Assembly: GCA_963513935.1 (NCBI GenBank)
Contig: OY740769.1
Coordinates: 101,597,762-101,661,761, forward strand
DNA from: Aphrophora alni
Taxonomy: Eukaryota > Arthropoda > Insecta > Hemiptera > Aphrophoridae
Direction of reading: 5' to 3'
Length of the DNA: 64,000 bases
The translations under genes were made by a program, and so were the position numbers. Under the pieces are notes generated by a model, which did no database searches, was not told the DNA's origin, and was given only the letters and a program-made list of their open reading frames with translations. Each line of letters starts with the position of its first letter. The first letter of the stretch is position 1. This document shows positions 22,488 through 64,000 of the stretch, piece by piece.

Positions 22488-23469
22488 CAGTAGAACCCCT
22501 CACACTCGACATTCCGTCAAACTCGACAGGGCCAGTGACCAGGAGCATGGGATTTCCAAGGTTATTCACTGCATTGTTTTACGCCATGTGCGCCTGCCAG
22601 ATGCCGGGAGGTTGAGGCTTGTCACTTTTGTTTATACAGCTGTGAGGGTTGCTCCTTTGTCTAGCCACTTTCTAATCCTACTGTATAGTAGAGGCCAAAG
22701 TTAAAGATAAAGGGTCCAGGTAGACCGGGACAGCCCTAATCAAGTGTTGTCAAAACGTTCATATTGTTGTGAACCCAAGCACTTAACCACCCGGATGCTA
22801 CCGGTCATTAGCACCGATTCCATTAAATTAAGAGGCAAGTCTTTTGTCATAACAATTCAAAGGAGGTCTTAAGTTCGTAATAAAGGTCTTAACCAGGTGA
22901 GAAAAATGATCCGACTCTTAATTATATGCGATCACCAGTTCAATTTATAGCATTTGTATTGGACCGTGTTTGGTATGGACATTGTTTTTCTTCGGCGACT
23001 TTGAGAAGAAGCTGCCAGACGTCGAGTCGAAAATGAAAAACAAAGATCAATCAAAAGTTTTTTCAAACAATGCTAACTTTGCTCTAATGTTTTTTTTTTT
23101 ATATAAAATTGTTTTAATCTTTAAAAATATTTAATGGACTGTCTATTTTTTACTGTAGACTTTACTGTAAATTTTATTACAGCATATGAGGATAGGTCTT
23201 TTTAGTTTACTGAGCCTATTGTACAACACTTTTTAAATCTCATTGACCCATCGATAAATTTCATTTTAATGTGTGATTGAACACACTATTTTTGTTGTGT
23301 CAGGCAGGGACTTTTTTGCAATAAACTTGTAATCATTGATAATCAATAAATGTACAGTTATTTAAAGTAATTTTGAGTATTTGTTGCAAACCTAACCATT
23401 AAATACCAAGTTCCCTAAAACTCGACAACCTTAAAGTCCACATTATGTCGAGATTGAGGGGTTCTACTG
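22488..23469. mobile_element. pogo/Tigger-type non-autonomous element
   Basis: Inverted repeats CAGTAGAACCCCTCACACTC (left) and CAGTAGAACCCCTCAATCTC (right, inverted), both followed by GACAT, are bounded by TA on each side (22486-22487 and 23470-23471). CAGTAGAACC-type ends with TA duplication are characteristic of Tigger/pogo elements. The 982-bp interior carries no recognisable transposase. Confidence 0.8.
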
Positions 23470-24920
23470 TATTTAAAATCATTTCTAAAGTATATTCATA
23501 ATATACCCATACAGCAAGTCCTTGAATATTTTACCTATGATTTTTAATATAAAGAAAACAAAACTTGAAGGGTAAAAGAAATAAAGAAATTCTAGTGAGA
23601 AATCAGAGTATTTAACTACTGTTACATGTGAACCATGTAATAATTGTGGTTCTCACATAGATTAAGTCTAATAGGATATAGAGAACTTAACTGCATTAGA
23701 ATTGTGTGTAACTTTCATTTCAATTTTGCCATCAAATTTATTATTGAATGTGAATTTTGTTACAGTTTAAATGAAGTCATTTTCAAAACATGAATGAAAC
23801 ATTAAAAGATTTTGAAAATATAAAATATGGAACTATGATAATAATGAAATGGAACAAATAAGCATTTGGAAAAAGGAGAAATGATGGCAGATATAACTCT
23901 ACAATATGAAGTGAATTGCAATGATTACAATAATAATTATGAATCACACATTTCTCATTTTTGAGCATATTAAAAGTTCCACTCTTATGCAGTCACTTAT
24001 AATTTAAAATATATAATAATTATCGAAATATTTAATATAATTACATTTTTAAGAGTCATAATTTATTTTTAAATCTTAATAATTTATTTAGTTAGGTATA
24101 TCTCACTTCTTTATACAATGTTGGAAAATAGATAACGCTGCTATATGAACAATGATATTTTTCTACTTATAAATGCTCGCTATGAACACATGTTCAAAAT
24201 ATGTCAAGGATTTATACCATTATAAAAAGGGCAAAACAACTCATTTAAAATTTCACACTTTAAGTTAGGTCAACTTTTACAAATAAATAATTCAGTCTAT
24301 TTGTTTTATAACATTTTACTAATCCTATGTTTTTGTTCACCAAAGGACAACTATTTTTACACTGTTCCAAATAAAGACCTTATTGTGAAAATACAGAATG
24401 TGGTATAAGTTAGTTAACAAAGGCACTTCTGTGTGAGCGATAATTAAGGACAGTGTTTGGATCCAAACCAAGAATTCTAGAACATTTGACGGAAAGTATT
24501 TGAAAACAATTTTGTTAATAATACCATACTGTGTAAAAAGATATATAAACAATTGACGAAATGTTGTTTAAAATGTATAGACAACAATGTTGGACATTTT
24601 GATAAGCTCTACACTGCAAGTTTGTAGGTTAAATGTGTTTCTCAAGGACAAAACATTGTTACAAATCTACACTAATAATTCAGCCTTCATAGGAATCTAT
24701 TCTATATTTTCAGTGAACTTACTTATGACACACGTTATTATGTTAAGTCCTAGAACCTAATTATATTTAATGAAAACTGAATAGGGTTAATGAATCACTC
24801 GATTTTGATGCTGAAAAAATGGAAGATATAGTCAGTAACCAAAAAACTGCAATCATATGTACACTAGTAATAAGACACAAACAAGATGATTCTAAACCAT
24901 CCATCACACAATAAATTAGA

Positions 24921-25128
24921 CGGTAAATTTCTTACTCAACATTCATAGTTTATCCTAATAAAATTAAAAGAACAAGAACTCAACATAAACTAGAAAAGAA
25001 GATAAGCTATTTAAGTTCTACGAGCGGTAAATTTCTTACTCAACATTCATAGTTTATCCTAATAAAATTATAAGAACAAGAAATCAACATAAACTAGAAA
25101 AGAAGATAAGCTATTTAGGTTCTACGAG
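24921..25128. repeat. 104-bp tandem duplication, two units
   Basis: Units 24921-25024 and 25025-25128 both start CGGTAAATTTCTTACTCAAC and end TTCTACGAG. They differ at only a few positions, indicating a recent duplication. Confidence 0.9.
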
Positions 25129-25975
25129 CCTAAAACTAATCTCATTTTTTGGACACTGTTTTGTGCTAAAGTTTTAATATTGTTTAACAAAAACAATAAT
25201 GTATTACATAACCATCATAAAGCATATAAACTTACAGGTAATATTAGTTTATATATATATATTATATTATATTATATATAATATAATAATATATTATATA
25301 TAAGTGATGTTTTACTTATATATAAGAAAAACATCACGGGAAGAATTTTGATTCTTAGAAGAAGAAAACTTATGTGGTGAATATATAATGGACATAAAAC
25401 TTTTTTTGGAAGTGCAAAGATAGATAGATGAAAGACAGGCACCATTTGTCCTTGAAATCACAATAGTAGTTGGGCAATGTCTCTTTTTTAAATATACATA
25501 TCAATTTTACGTTTCTATAATATATAGTGAGCAAAATCTGTATTTTATATATGAGAGGTTTATTTTTTCTAACTCTGCTTTATGGCCAACTCTAATATGG
25601 CCAATTGCTTCTTTTTTTTAGTATCAAGAGTCATTGATTTTGACCATACAAAAAGTGATGCAAGGAAAGCAAGAGACCTGCCACTGTGATATCCGATGGT
25701 AAACAAAATGACTTTTTAAAGTTTATTTATATTATTTTTATAATACATGTGTTATACACAACATTGTAACTAGAAACAAACTACTACAATTAAAAGAAAC
25801 ATATTTTATAAACAGTTCAGTTACCAGATTTATTACCAGGACATCAGTTATGAAAATCCAGAGAACCAACGAGATTTTGTTGGAAAAAATACCCTGCAAA
25901 TATATAATTAAGAAAATCCAAAATTCGTACTGCTCATGGAAGGTCTGAAACGGTCTATAAGTAAAAAAAAAATGC

Positions 25976-26011
25976 AAATTTGTTGTGTGAAATATATCAC
26001 ACAACAAATTT
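25976..26011. other. Perfect 15-bp stem hairpin downstream of CDC7
   Basis: AAATTTGTTGTGTGA (25976-25990), loop AATATA, then the exact reverse complement (25997-26011). It lies about 580 bp beyond the CDC7 stop on the transcribed side, so it could be in the 3' UTR or near transcript termination. Confidence 0.6.
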
Positions 26012-26588
26012 ATTAAAAATATAAAAGCTGTTCAAGTCAGATTGGAGTAAAAATTAGGTAAGTTATATTTGTTTTAACAATTTGTCTTTGCCATATCCAT
26101 CCTTGACTACTACCCTCACTGATTGTGGTGAGTAGGAAATAGTCCAAGATATTAAAACTTCAAACTATTAAAGAGAGAGGTTTTTTTTTTTTTAATAAAT
26201 CAGTCCACTAGTTTCAAAGATTATCTCCTACATATAACCAAATTATGTATTTATATATTATTTTTTAAAAAAACCTGCTCTCAAAAGCTCTTAAAACATG
26301 TAGTTTAAAGTTATGTCCGATAAAATAGGAACATTATGATTACATAGCTAAACACTACAAAATATTGACATGAGATCAAAATAATAGTGTCTTCCTTGAA
26401 TTAAAATACAGCATGGATTCTAGTTATACACACACAAAATATAAAATATAGTTTAACTTATTGTTAGCTTAAAATTATAACTATCTTGACAATATAAATA
26501 ATATTGTACATTTAAAAAACCCACACTTTGGGATTAGTTAAAACTGAAAAAATTAACATTTTAAAACTAAATTGTCAAGCAATACATT

Positions 26589-57718
<31,130 letters not shown>

Positions 57719-58870
57719 CTGAAAAGACAGAAAAATGTCATTAGGCATATAATTATATTAAGAATTAGAAGTATATTTCTAAAAATGTTTCATACTTTAT
57801 CTTATATCAGTACAATCGTTTTTATATACAAAATTATAATCACAAATTGTTTTCACTTTCAGCTTAAAACCGAATCGGGTAACCTCTAAATAATGATTCA
57901 CCCGACCAAATCAAGGCGTTGGCTTTATTTTGACCATTTGGAATACTGTCTGCATGTTTGAAATGCAGTTATGATGAAACATATTTACCAATCGTAAGAA
58001 ATTTAGGAAGAAGGTTCTTTACAACAAAGTTGAATGATGTATGCATCACATAGTGTTATTTAATTTTCAATTTTAAATGGCGCTATCAAAACAGTTATTG
58101 GGCGGTTCCAAGTCTTGAACATGGGTTTTCCAATTAGGAAAACATGTGATTTGAAGTATAAAATATAGAACGTCACAACAAACAAACAAAACCAAAATGA
58201 CTTTAAATTAAAAATCAAATTTGTATTGTTTTAATTAAAATTTGAGGACTAGAAGTCTCTTTGTTATATCTTATCTGCTCAGTTAGTAAATCTATAATAC
58301 AAATAGTGAAAAGCAGGTTAATTTGACTACGGTGTAGGAGGTCGTATCACAAGTACCCATTGGTGAAGTTAAAATTTGTATGTTATTAATGTTTGGTTAC
58401 ATTGTGACTTTATTTTATGTTAATATTTAGTTATTTTTTATCAAACATTCTAACCCATTTTGTAACAAACCCTTTTAATATTCAATAATAATATTACATA
58501 ATATTGGCAATGACAGTTTTCATTATACTGTTGAACATCTAATTGTTGTTACAGGAAATGATATTTTTATTATTTTAGTGTATGACTATGCATTTTATTT
58601 TCTCACATACGCATAGTATAGTGAAAGTTATGTGACAGATCAAAAATCATTAGCCGTTTTGAGGTTTCTTGAATCCAGAAAAGAGATTTTTGGAATGATG
58701 TCAGTTTGTCTAGCATCTGTCTATCGTCTGTGCAGTGTTTTACAGCCCACAGATGTGTGGACCAATTTTAATTAAATTTGTTATATGGGTATATTTTGAT
58801 CATATCTAAGGAAAAATTTTTTTTTCAATAACTTAAAATTTCGAGGTAGCTGTCATAAGAAAAATTGATA
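57719..58870. other. Upstream of the first recognised CDC7 exon; no 5' exon seen
   Basis: The acceptor at 57719-57720 requires an upstream exon, but no start codon plus donor in a suitable frame was convincing. The segment 58325-58385 matches a dispersed repeat also near 45176. Confidence 0.4.
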
Positions 58871-60169
58871 CAGGGTGCGGAAAAAAAAAACCGATCTAAT
58901 TTAACTTACAAATAACTCAAAGATTGACAGTGATACAATATGTTTTATTGGTTATTACAGACTGTTATTGATTGCCACGAAAACTTACATATGAGCAGCA
59001 AAATTCATCAGTTTAAGTTTAAAAGGTCACGTCCTTCAAATGGTGTCCCTCTTTGATTAAGCACTCTTCCAGTCTTGCACCAAAACTGTCAAACACCGTA
59101 CTTATCATTTCAGGAGTCAGGTTGGCGATCTCTTGAGTTATGGCCTCCTTTAGTTCGCCCAATGTGCGGGGCTTGTTTGTGTACACTCGTGACTTTAAGA
59201 AGCCCCACAGAAAAAAATCACAGACCCGGTGAGCGTGCTGGCCACGGAATATCCCCGAAACGTGAGATTACTCGGCCACGAAACTTACGTTGCAAAAATC
59301 CCATCACAGCATTGGCTGTGTGTGCCCCATCCTGTTGGAACCACATTCTTCTCAGGACTATGCGTTTTCTACGAAGTTCAGGCATGAGGAAGTTTTGTAA
59401 CATGAACAGATAGCGTACAGAATTCACCGTAACAGTTCGACCACCCTCTTTAAAGAAATATGGCCCGATCACACAAGTTTTTGTGACACCACACCACACA
59501 GTGAACTTGGGTCTATGTAGAGGACGTTCATGAAACTGTTCGGGATTTGTAAATGACCAATAGCGAAAGTTCTGTTTGTTAACGAATCCGTCCAGATGAA
59601 AATTCGTCACTAAACATTAAAATTTCTTCATCGTCATTTAAATCAATCATTTCTTCAGCAAATGTTTGTCGCTTTGCATGGTCAGTGGGCTTTAATTGCT
59701 GAACAGTAGCCAATTTGTATGGATGAAAATTCAGATCGAACCGCAAAATTCATGTTCAAAGCAGCAGCTTGTTTACGGGCGGGCCTACAAAGACTGTTTT
59801 CCACAGCAGCACGAACTCTATCGATGTTCTCTGGCGTCCGAGTTGACCTTGGACGGCCTGTCGGCTTCTTTTTCAATGCAGAACCAATTGTTCTAAAGTT
59901 AGTAATCCACCGCATAATTGTGCTACGCGACGGAACTTCTCCATGTCGACCTAATTGAAAGAACACATGGAACTGTCACTGAGTAACAATGATTGAATCG
60001 CCACTTTTAAAATACGCCTCGATAACAACCGCGCGTTGCTTAGGCAACCACTGCTCCATGACAATGGCGTCGTGTAGGCTTTCCAACAAGGCTACTGCCA
60101 CCACCCTCAGACGTCATGTCGCTGAACGGTGCGCTGCAGAAAATATATCGTTATTTTTGCCGCACCCTG
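58871..60169 (-). mobile_element. IS630/Tc1-like transposon, full length with broken transposase
   Basis: The perfect terminal word CAGGGTGCGG at both ends (inverted), each next to TA, gives a 1299-bp element. On the - strand the transposase starts MEQWLPKQRAVVIEAYFKSG (60062) and continues after an in-frame TGA with LGRHGEVPSRSTIMRWITNF and KKPTGRPRSTRTPENIDRVR. After a short deletion come HPYKLATVQQLKPTDHAKRQ and MFSDEF (first Asp), and after a one-base shift HLDGFVNKQNFRYWSF and WFQQDGAHTANAVM (second Asp). It ends after another shift with CDFFLWGFLKSRVYTNKP (third Asp) and HHLKDVTF-stop. One stop and three frame breaks make it inactive, but the ends look intact. Confidence 0.92.
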
Positions 60170-60546
60170 TATTATCAAAAATCAGCTACAACAATTCCGA
60201 TCAAATTTTGCCTTTAAGGAGCCAAAGAAAGCAGATTGGTCGCTATCTGTCCAGAAATGCCTGTCTGTGAGTTTAAACCTAAAAATTTGGCCATAGAGAA
60301 TTATTAATATACATAATTCTTAAAATTGTTTCTAATAATTTCATTCAAATTTTAATGAAATGTGAAGGATAATAAATATGTGTACAGAATCATAAATGTC
60401 AAAACATTCTATAAAAACTGTTTATATTTAAAGTAATACTCAATTTTGAAATCATATTAGAAGCCAACAGAAAATCTCATAAAATTATAGCAAAGCTGTT
60501 TGGTAAGTTTTCAACTTAACATTTATAATACTTATTACAATCAAAC

Positions 60547-60549
<3 letters not shown>

Positions 60550-60609
<60 letters not shown>
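60550..60609. repeat. AT dinucleotide microsatellite, about 60 bp
   Basis: Uninterrupted (TA)n from 60550 to about 60609, ending atacatg. Confidence 0.97.
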
Positions 60610-60616
<7 letters not shown>

Positions 60617-60728
60617 AAGACCTTTTGAGTGCCTGGCGATTCCTGACCTTGGAGCGGTTATACGATCAGACATAAAGGCCACGTTTTGGGTGCCTGAGTA
60701 TAAATGTTATACCGTGTATACAATTACC

Positions 60729-60905
60729 ACCTTTCCAGTGCCTGGCTTATATTTTAAATGCATTTGCGTCATTTTGGGGGCTTGATATAAAGATACCACT
60801 ATTGCGACCTTTCCAGTGCCTGGCTTATACTTTAAATGCATTTCCGTCATTTTGGGGGCTTGATATAAAGATACCACTATTGCGACCTTACAAATACCTG
60901 GTTTA
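60729..60905. repeat. 78-bp tandem repeat, 2.3 units
   Basis: ACCTTTCCAGTGCCTGGCTT starts units at 60729 and 60807, and a diverged partial unit starts at 60885. The two full units differ at only two or so positions. Related words (gtgcctgg) occur at 60630 and 60690. Confidence 0.9.
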
Positions 60906-62067
60906 TACCTTAGACATATTCACGACTTTTTGAGAAGTCGATGTTCGCGCGTTTTTTTTGGAGGTGTTTGTTATTTTGACTGACCTCCCCCCCTCCCCCG
61001 TCACTTCCGCTCCAACCACATCTGTCTTTCGCGTGTAAACTCCGGGCTGCACTATACATTTTTCATGTATTTCACACTAACAATTAACAATACCGCATCA
61101 TATTGAACAGAGTGACTATAAAAAAATAAGGAAGTGATATTCTTATTGTAGAGGTGTTCAGTTTACATATTGATCTACACTCTTCTAATGACCTATTATT
61201 ATGAACTAGATCTCATCGTAGTCTAAAAATTCACATCGTAATCGTAAAACAACATAATTGAGGGCGGCAATAGCCGCCAGATGTAAGTATGGCCGGCGAA
61301 CCACCACCTTTATATACATTGAATTTTACGCGAGTTTTCTAGTTTATTACTATTTTTAAATTCAAAAAGCCCCTTGAACTTATAAGATGTAAGAAATACG
61401 TTTAAGTTTATCATTAAAAGAATAATATTTCACTTATAATTGCTAGTTATTAAGTTATATTAAGTTAAAGTTCTGATTTGACGGTTTACCGACAGAATTT
61501 TTTTTTTCTTCAGCCAAAAAATTCAGGCGACGCTTCCCGTATTAACGCTGGATGCGAGTATGTGTGCGCACGCATCTTCGATTCTCACCATATGGCTAAC
61601 ATATATATAAAAATACATAATATTGTCTTCAATTTTGGGATTTCAGTCTTGGGACTGTGAGTCCCGAGGTTCCAATAATTTCCCGTTACATATTAAGGGT
61701 GGACCCTCCGGGATAGGTCTCCCACCGTAAATTGACATGCTGGTCAAATCAAAACGAAAGAAGGAAATCATAATCTGACCTCGAGCGACGCAGTCTAGGT
61801 CAGTAATTAAGTGGGATACCCTAGGTAGAAATAAAAGAGATGCGTAACGTTATAATTTAATTTGGAATTACTATTATAATTTTTGGGGGAAAACAAATTA
61901 TTTTGTTCAATATTTAGTAAACGTATTTCGGATTCAGCTTTAATTCGGGTAAGTCGCCGAAGAAAGAAGGTATGCTAATAAAAAAAGTGTCGGTTGTAAT
62001 TAGTCGCGGTATAATTTCTAAATAATGGAAAATAAAAATAATTTCATCAAAGTAGTAAGCTCGGTTT
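60906..62067. other. Intergenic, no gene recognised
   Basis: It contains a C-rich tract near 60990, a GC-richer patch with ggcggcaatagccgcc near 61265, and tggaccctccgggataggtctccc near 61702. These could belong to repeats. No exon or ORF with a recognised relative. Confidence 0.4.
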
Positions 62068-62672
62068 CCTGGCCACTTAGGTATTGATGGTAATGAGAGA
62101 GCAGATGAATTAGCCAGGTCAGGTTCAGAATCCCCTTTCGTAGGCCCGGAACCAGTGTTCGGGATCTCCTATGGACATGCCAGAGCAGCGGTTGATACGT
62201 GGATACGGGAGGGGATGAATAGGGCCTGGACGAATTCAACCACTAGTAGACTTGCAAAAAGGTTATTTAGACCAAGCAAGAAACATGCTGAACAACTCAT
62301 CTCTCTCAGAAGGGATAACATGAGGTGGGTGGTTGGGCTCTTAACGAGCCACTGTCACCTCAGAAAACATCTACACAGGATAGGGATTGCTGCAGACAAT
62401 ACTTGCAGGAAATGTGGTTTGGCTGAAGAGTCCGCAGAACACATTCTTTTAGAGTGTGAGGCGTTAGGACGAGCCAGGCTATACTCTCTAGGCCCGCCGG
62501 GGAAAGAGATGGAAACCATCCTAGATAACCCTATTGGTAGTATCTGTTCCTTCATAAGGATGACGGGTATCACTAGTTGGGTGTAGGAAGGAAATTGGGG
62601 CGGCAAAAGATCTTTAGGTCGACGCCGGTGAGGCCTCTGAAGGTGGCTTTCACAGCCCAGAACGGAAACAAA
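62068..62672 (+). mobile_element. 5'-truncated LINE insertion with 11-bp TSD
   Basis: Flanked by the perfect direct repeat AAGCTCGGTTT (62057-62067 and 62673-62683). The insert starts inside the RNase H domain (PGHLGIDGNERADELARSGS) and reads without a break to a stop at 62584. It includes HCHLRKHLHRIG and CRKCGLAEESAEHILLECEA, the C-terminal Cys/His segment of R1/jockey-group polyproteins. A short 3' UTR and an A-rich end (ggaaacaaaa) follow. The open frame and clean target duplication show a recent insertion, dead on arrival through 5' truncation. The longest open part (62155-62586) lacks a true start. Confidence 0.88.
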
Positions 62673-62683
62673 AAGCTCGGTTT

Positions 62684-63583
62684 GGTTAAAAAGTCGTTTG
62701 GTTAAATATTACAAGTTTTTGTCGTAAGGTTATGCCGAAATACCTGTGAATACATATATAGACATACATAATAATTCAAATATTATACATACATGGCTAT
62801 AAATATAAAAAATAAATGCAAGTGATTTTAGTTGAATAATCAGAACGTAATCATTACTTTAAATTAGGCAGCAGAAAGATTAGAATTAGTTGATCGTATT
62901 TTCTTTGGCTTAGAGCCAAGAGATATTTATGTCTGTTAGCATCCTGCCATACATCTTATCTGCTGATAAGCGATTGATTGACAATCTAAAACACTATTCT
63001 TATCGAAGGTCAAATCTTTACAAAAATATATTGAAATACTAAACTGACTTTTAATAACTTTACATTTATACAACTTCCGAAATAATAAATAGTAATTAAA
63101 TAAATAATAGTCCATCCGTTTCGTCGGGGCTATCTGCGCGCGCATCACCCATTGTCGGTGTAATCACCACACAATGGACCCCACAATTCTACAAATTACT
63201 TTTCTAGCATGCATATACTTCTACAAGAAAACCAGTAGTTTACCTTACTTATCCCCAACCGAGAATTTACGTATTTTATCGACCATTTTTATTTTTTCTT
63301 CACAGGTACCTTTTTATAAGGGCGACAGGAAGCAATAATTAACATCGTGGTAGTTTTTGAAATTTTCGGTATTCTATTTAGACTTAACGTAAGTATCAAA
63401 TTGTATAAAAGTATAAAGGTATGAAATTTTATATAAGTATCATTAAAAAGAAAAAAATATATATTGCACAAAAAGAAATAAGAATTTATTCGAAATTTAC
63501 TTATTACACTATACTTACGAAAAGAAATATTATTTTTGTGAAAGAAAAAAAAAAAAGTAAACAAGAATACAGAAATTTTTAGC
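62684..63583. other. Region upstream of the protease-like ORF, nothing recognised
   Basis: AT-rich with short frames only; a small GC-rich spot (cgcgcgcatcacccattgtcgg) near 63140. Confidence 0.35.
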
Positions 63584-64000
63584 ATGGCTGTTGATTTTCT
63601 GACGAAGATTTTGAACGTAATTATTAACAAAGATGCATATTTAGGTGTAGAACATATACAGCGCTTCAGCGATTTAATAAAAGAATGTTTTAATATTGAT
63701 TTCTTAGGAATGGAAGAATTACAAATTTATGATATGATTACTCCCGCTTCTCCTGATAGATCTAGAATTCAAATTTTATTTCGGCCTTTAACAGATGATG
63801 ACAGAGGTCACTTTGTGTGCAGTTTTTTTGACACTGAAACTATTTATATTTATGACTCATTAAATGAAAAGAAAGATCATAGTCACTTATAGATTAGTTT
63901 CGCTAAAATTATACCCATTTTATTTTCAATCTGGAAAGACTATTAAGTGGCCTGAAGTTCAACTTCAGATTGAGTGTGATTGTGGTATATTCGCAATTGC
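63584..64000 (+). pseudogene. Ulp1/C48-like cysteine protease, frameshifted, truncated by window end
   Basis: The ORF from 63584 (MAVDFLTKILNVIINKDAYL) contains GHFVCSFFDTETIYIYDSLN, which looks like the His and Asp part of an Ulp1/adenain-type catalytic triad (HW...YDSL). The frame stops at 63892. Adding one base shift near 63889 restores KLYPFYFQSGKTIKW and then LQIECDCGIFAI, the (Q)xxxxDCGxF motif with the catalytic Cys. So a C48-type protease domain is present, broken by a single frameshift unless this is a sequencing error or an intron boundary. Such proteases occur as host SUMO proteases and, often in insects, within mobile elements; context here cannot decide. Confidence 0.6.

Larger units (their letters stand above)
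23470..26588. other. Region 3' of CDC7: repeats and hairpins, no gene seen
   Basis: It contains a 104-bp tandem duplication (24921-25128), an AT-only palindromic tract at about 25247-25303, and two hairpins (25304-25337 and 25976-26011). The rest is AT-rich with no exon recognised. The CDC7 3' UTR extends leftward from 26588 by an unknown length. Confidence 0.4.

Noticed and set aside
25240..25303. AT palindrome considered as an origin or regulatory site
   Set aside because: Pure TA/TTATA low complexity is expected in this AT-rich DNA and gives no specific signal.
59075..60270. Several + strand frames of 66-112 codons
   Set aside because: They are antisense to the IS630-like transposase read on the - strand.

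Overview
The window is AT-rich eukaryotic DNA, most likely from an insect. Two multi-exon protein genes with GT-AG introns can be followed, and the rest is introns and intergenic DNA full of decayed mariner/Tc1, IS630-like, pogo/Tigger, non-LTR (LINE) and LTR elements. Nothing looks bacterial: there are no operons, ribosome binding sites or CRISPR arrays. All homology calls are from memory of protein families; no search was run.

Left part (1-14,300). The last four coding exons of a FAM120-family gene (constitutive coactivator of PPAR-gamma-like) run on the + strand at 2439, 6472, 10687 and 13823, with the stop at 13879. The start of the gene lies outside the window or was not recognised. Its introns hold a mariner relic, a small inverted-repeat transposon with a 7-bp target duplication, LINE relics on both strands, a palindromic foldback element, a satellite array and a retroelement tail.

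Middle-left (14,300-26,500) is intergenic: a ~73-bp minisatellite, a deletion derivative of an IS630-like transposon, a 1.8-kb foldback element with repeated internal modules, a mariner relic and a pogo/Tigger-type element.

Right part (26,589-57,718). A CDC7 (DBF4-dependent kinase) gene on the - strand is read through eight exons with consistent phases. They encode the glycine loop, catalytic loop, DFG and activation segment, the two kinase inserts with cysteine clusters, and the C-terminal lobe; only a short N-terminal exon is missing. The introns are up to 10.7 kb and loaded with transposons. The largest holds a complete, apparently very young LTR retrotransposon (34,971-42,943): 1413-bp LTRs that look identical, a 5-bp target duplication, one 578-aa coiled-coil ORF, no recognisable polymerase, and an internal region almost devoid of C on the + strand. 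This is the most unusual object in the window.

Far right (57,719-64,000): an IS630-like transposon with TA target duplication and a broken transposase, an AT microsatellite, a 78-bp tandem repeat, a 5'-truncated LINE insertion with an 11-bp target duplication, and the start of a gene or element encoding an Ulp1/C48-like cysteine protease, frameshifted and cut by the window edge.
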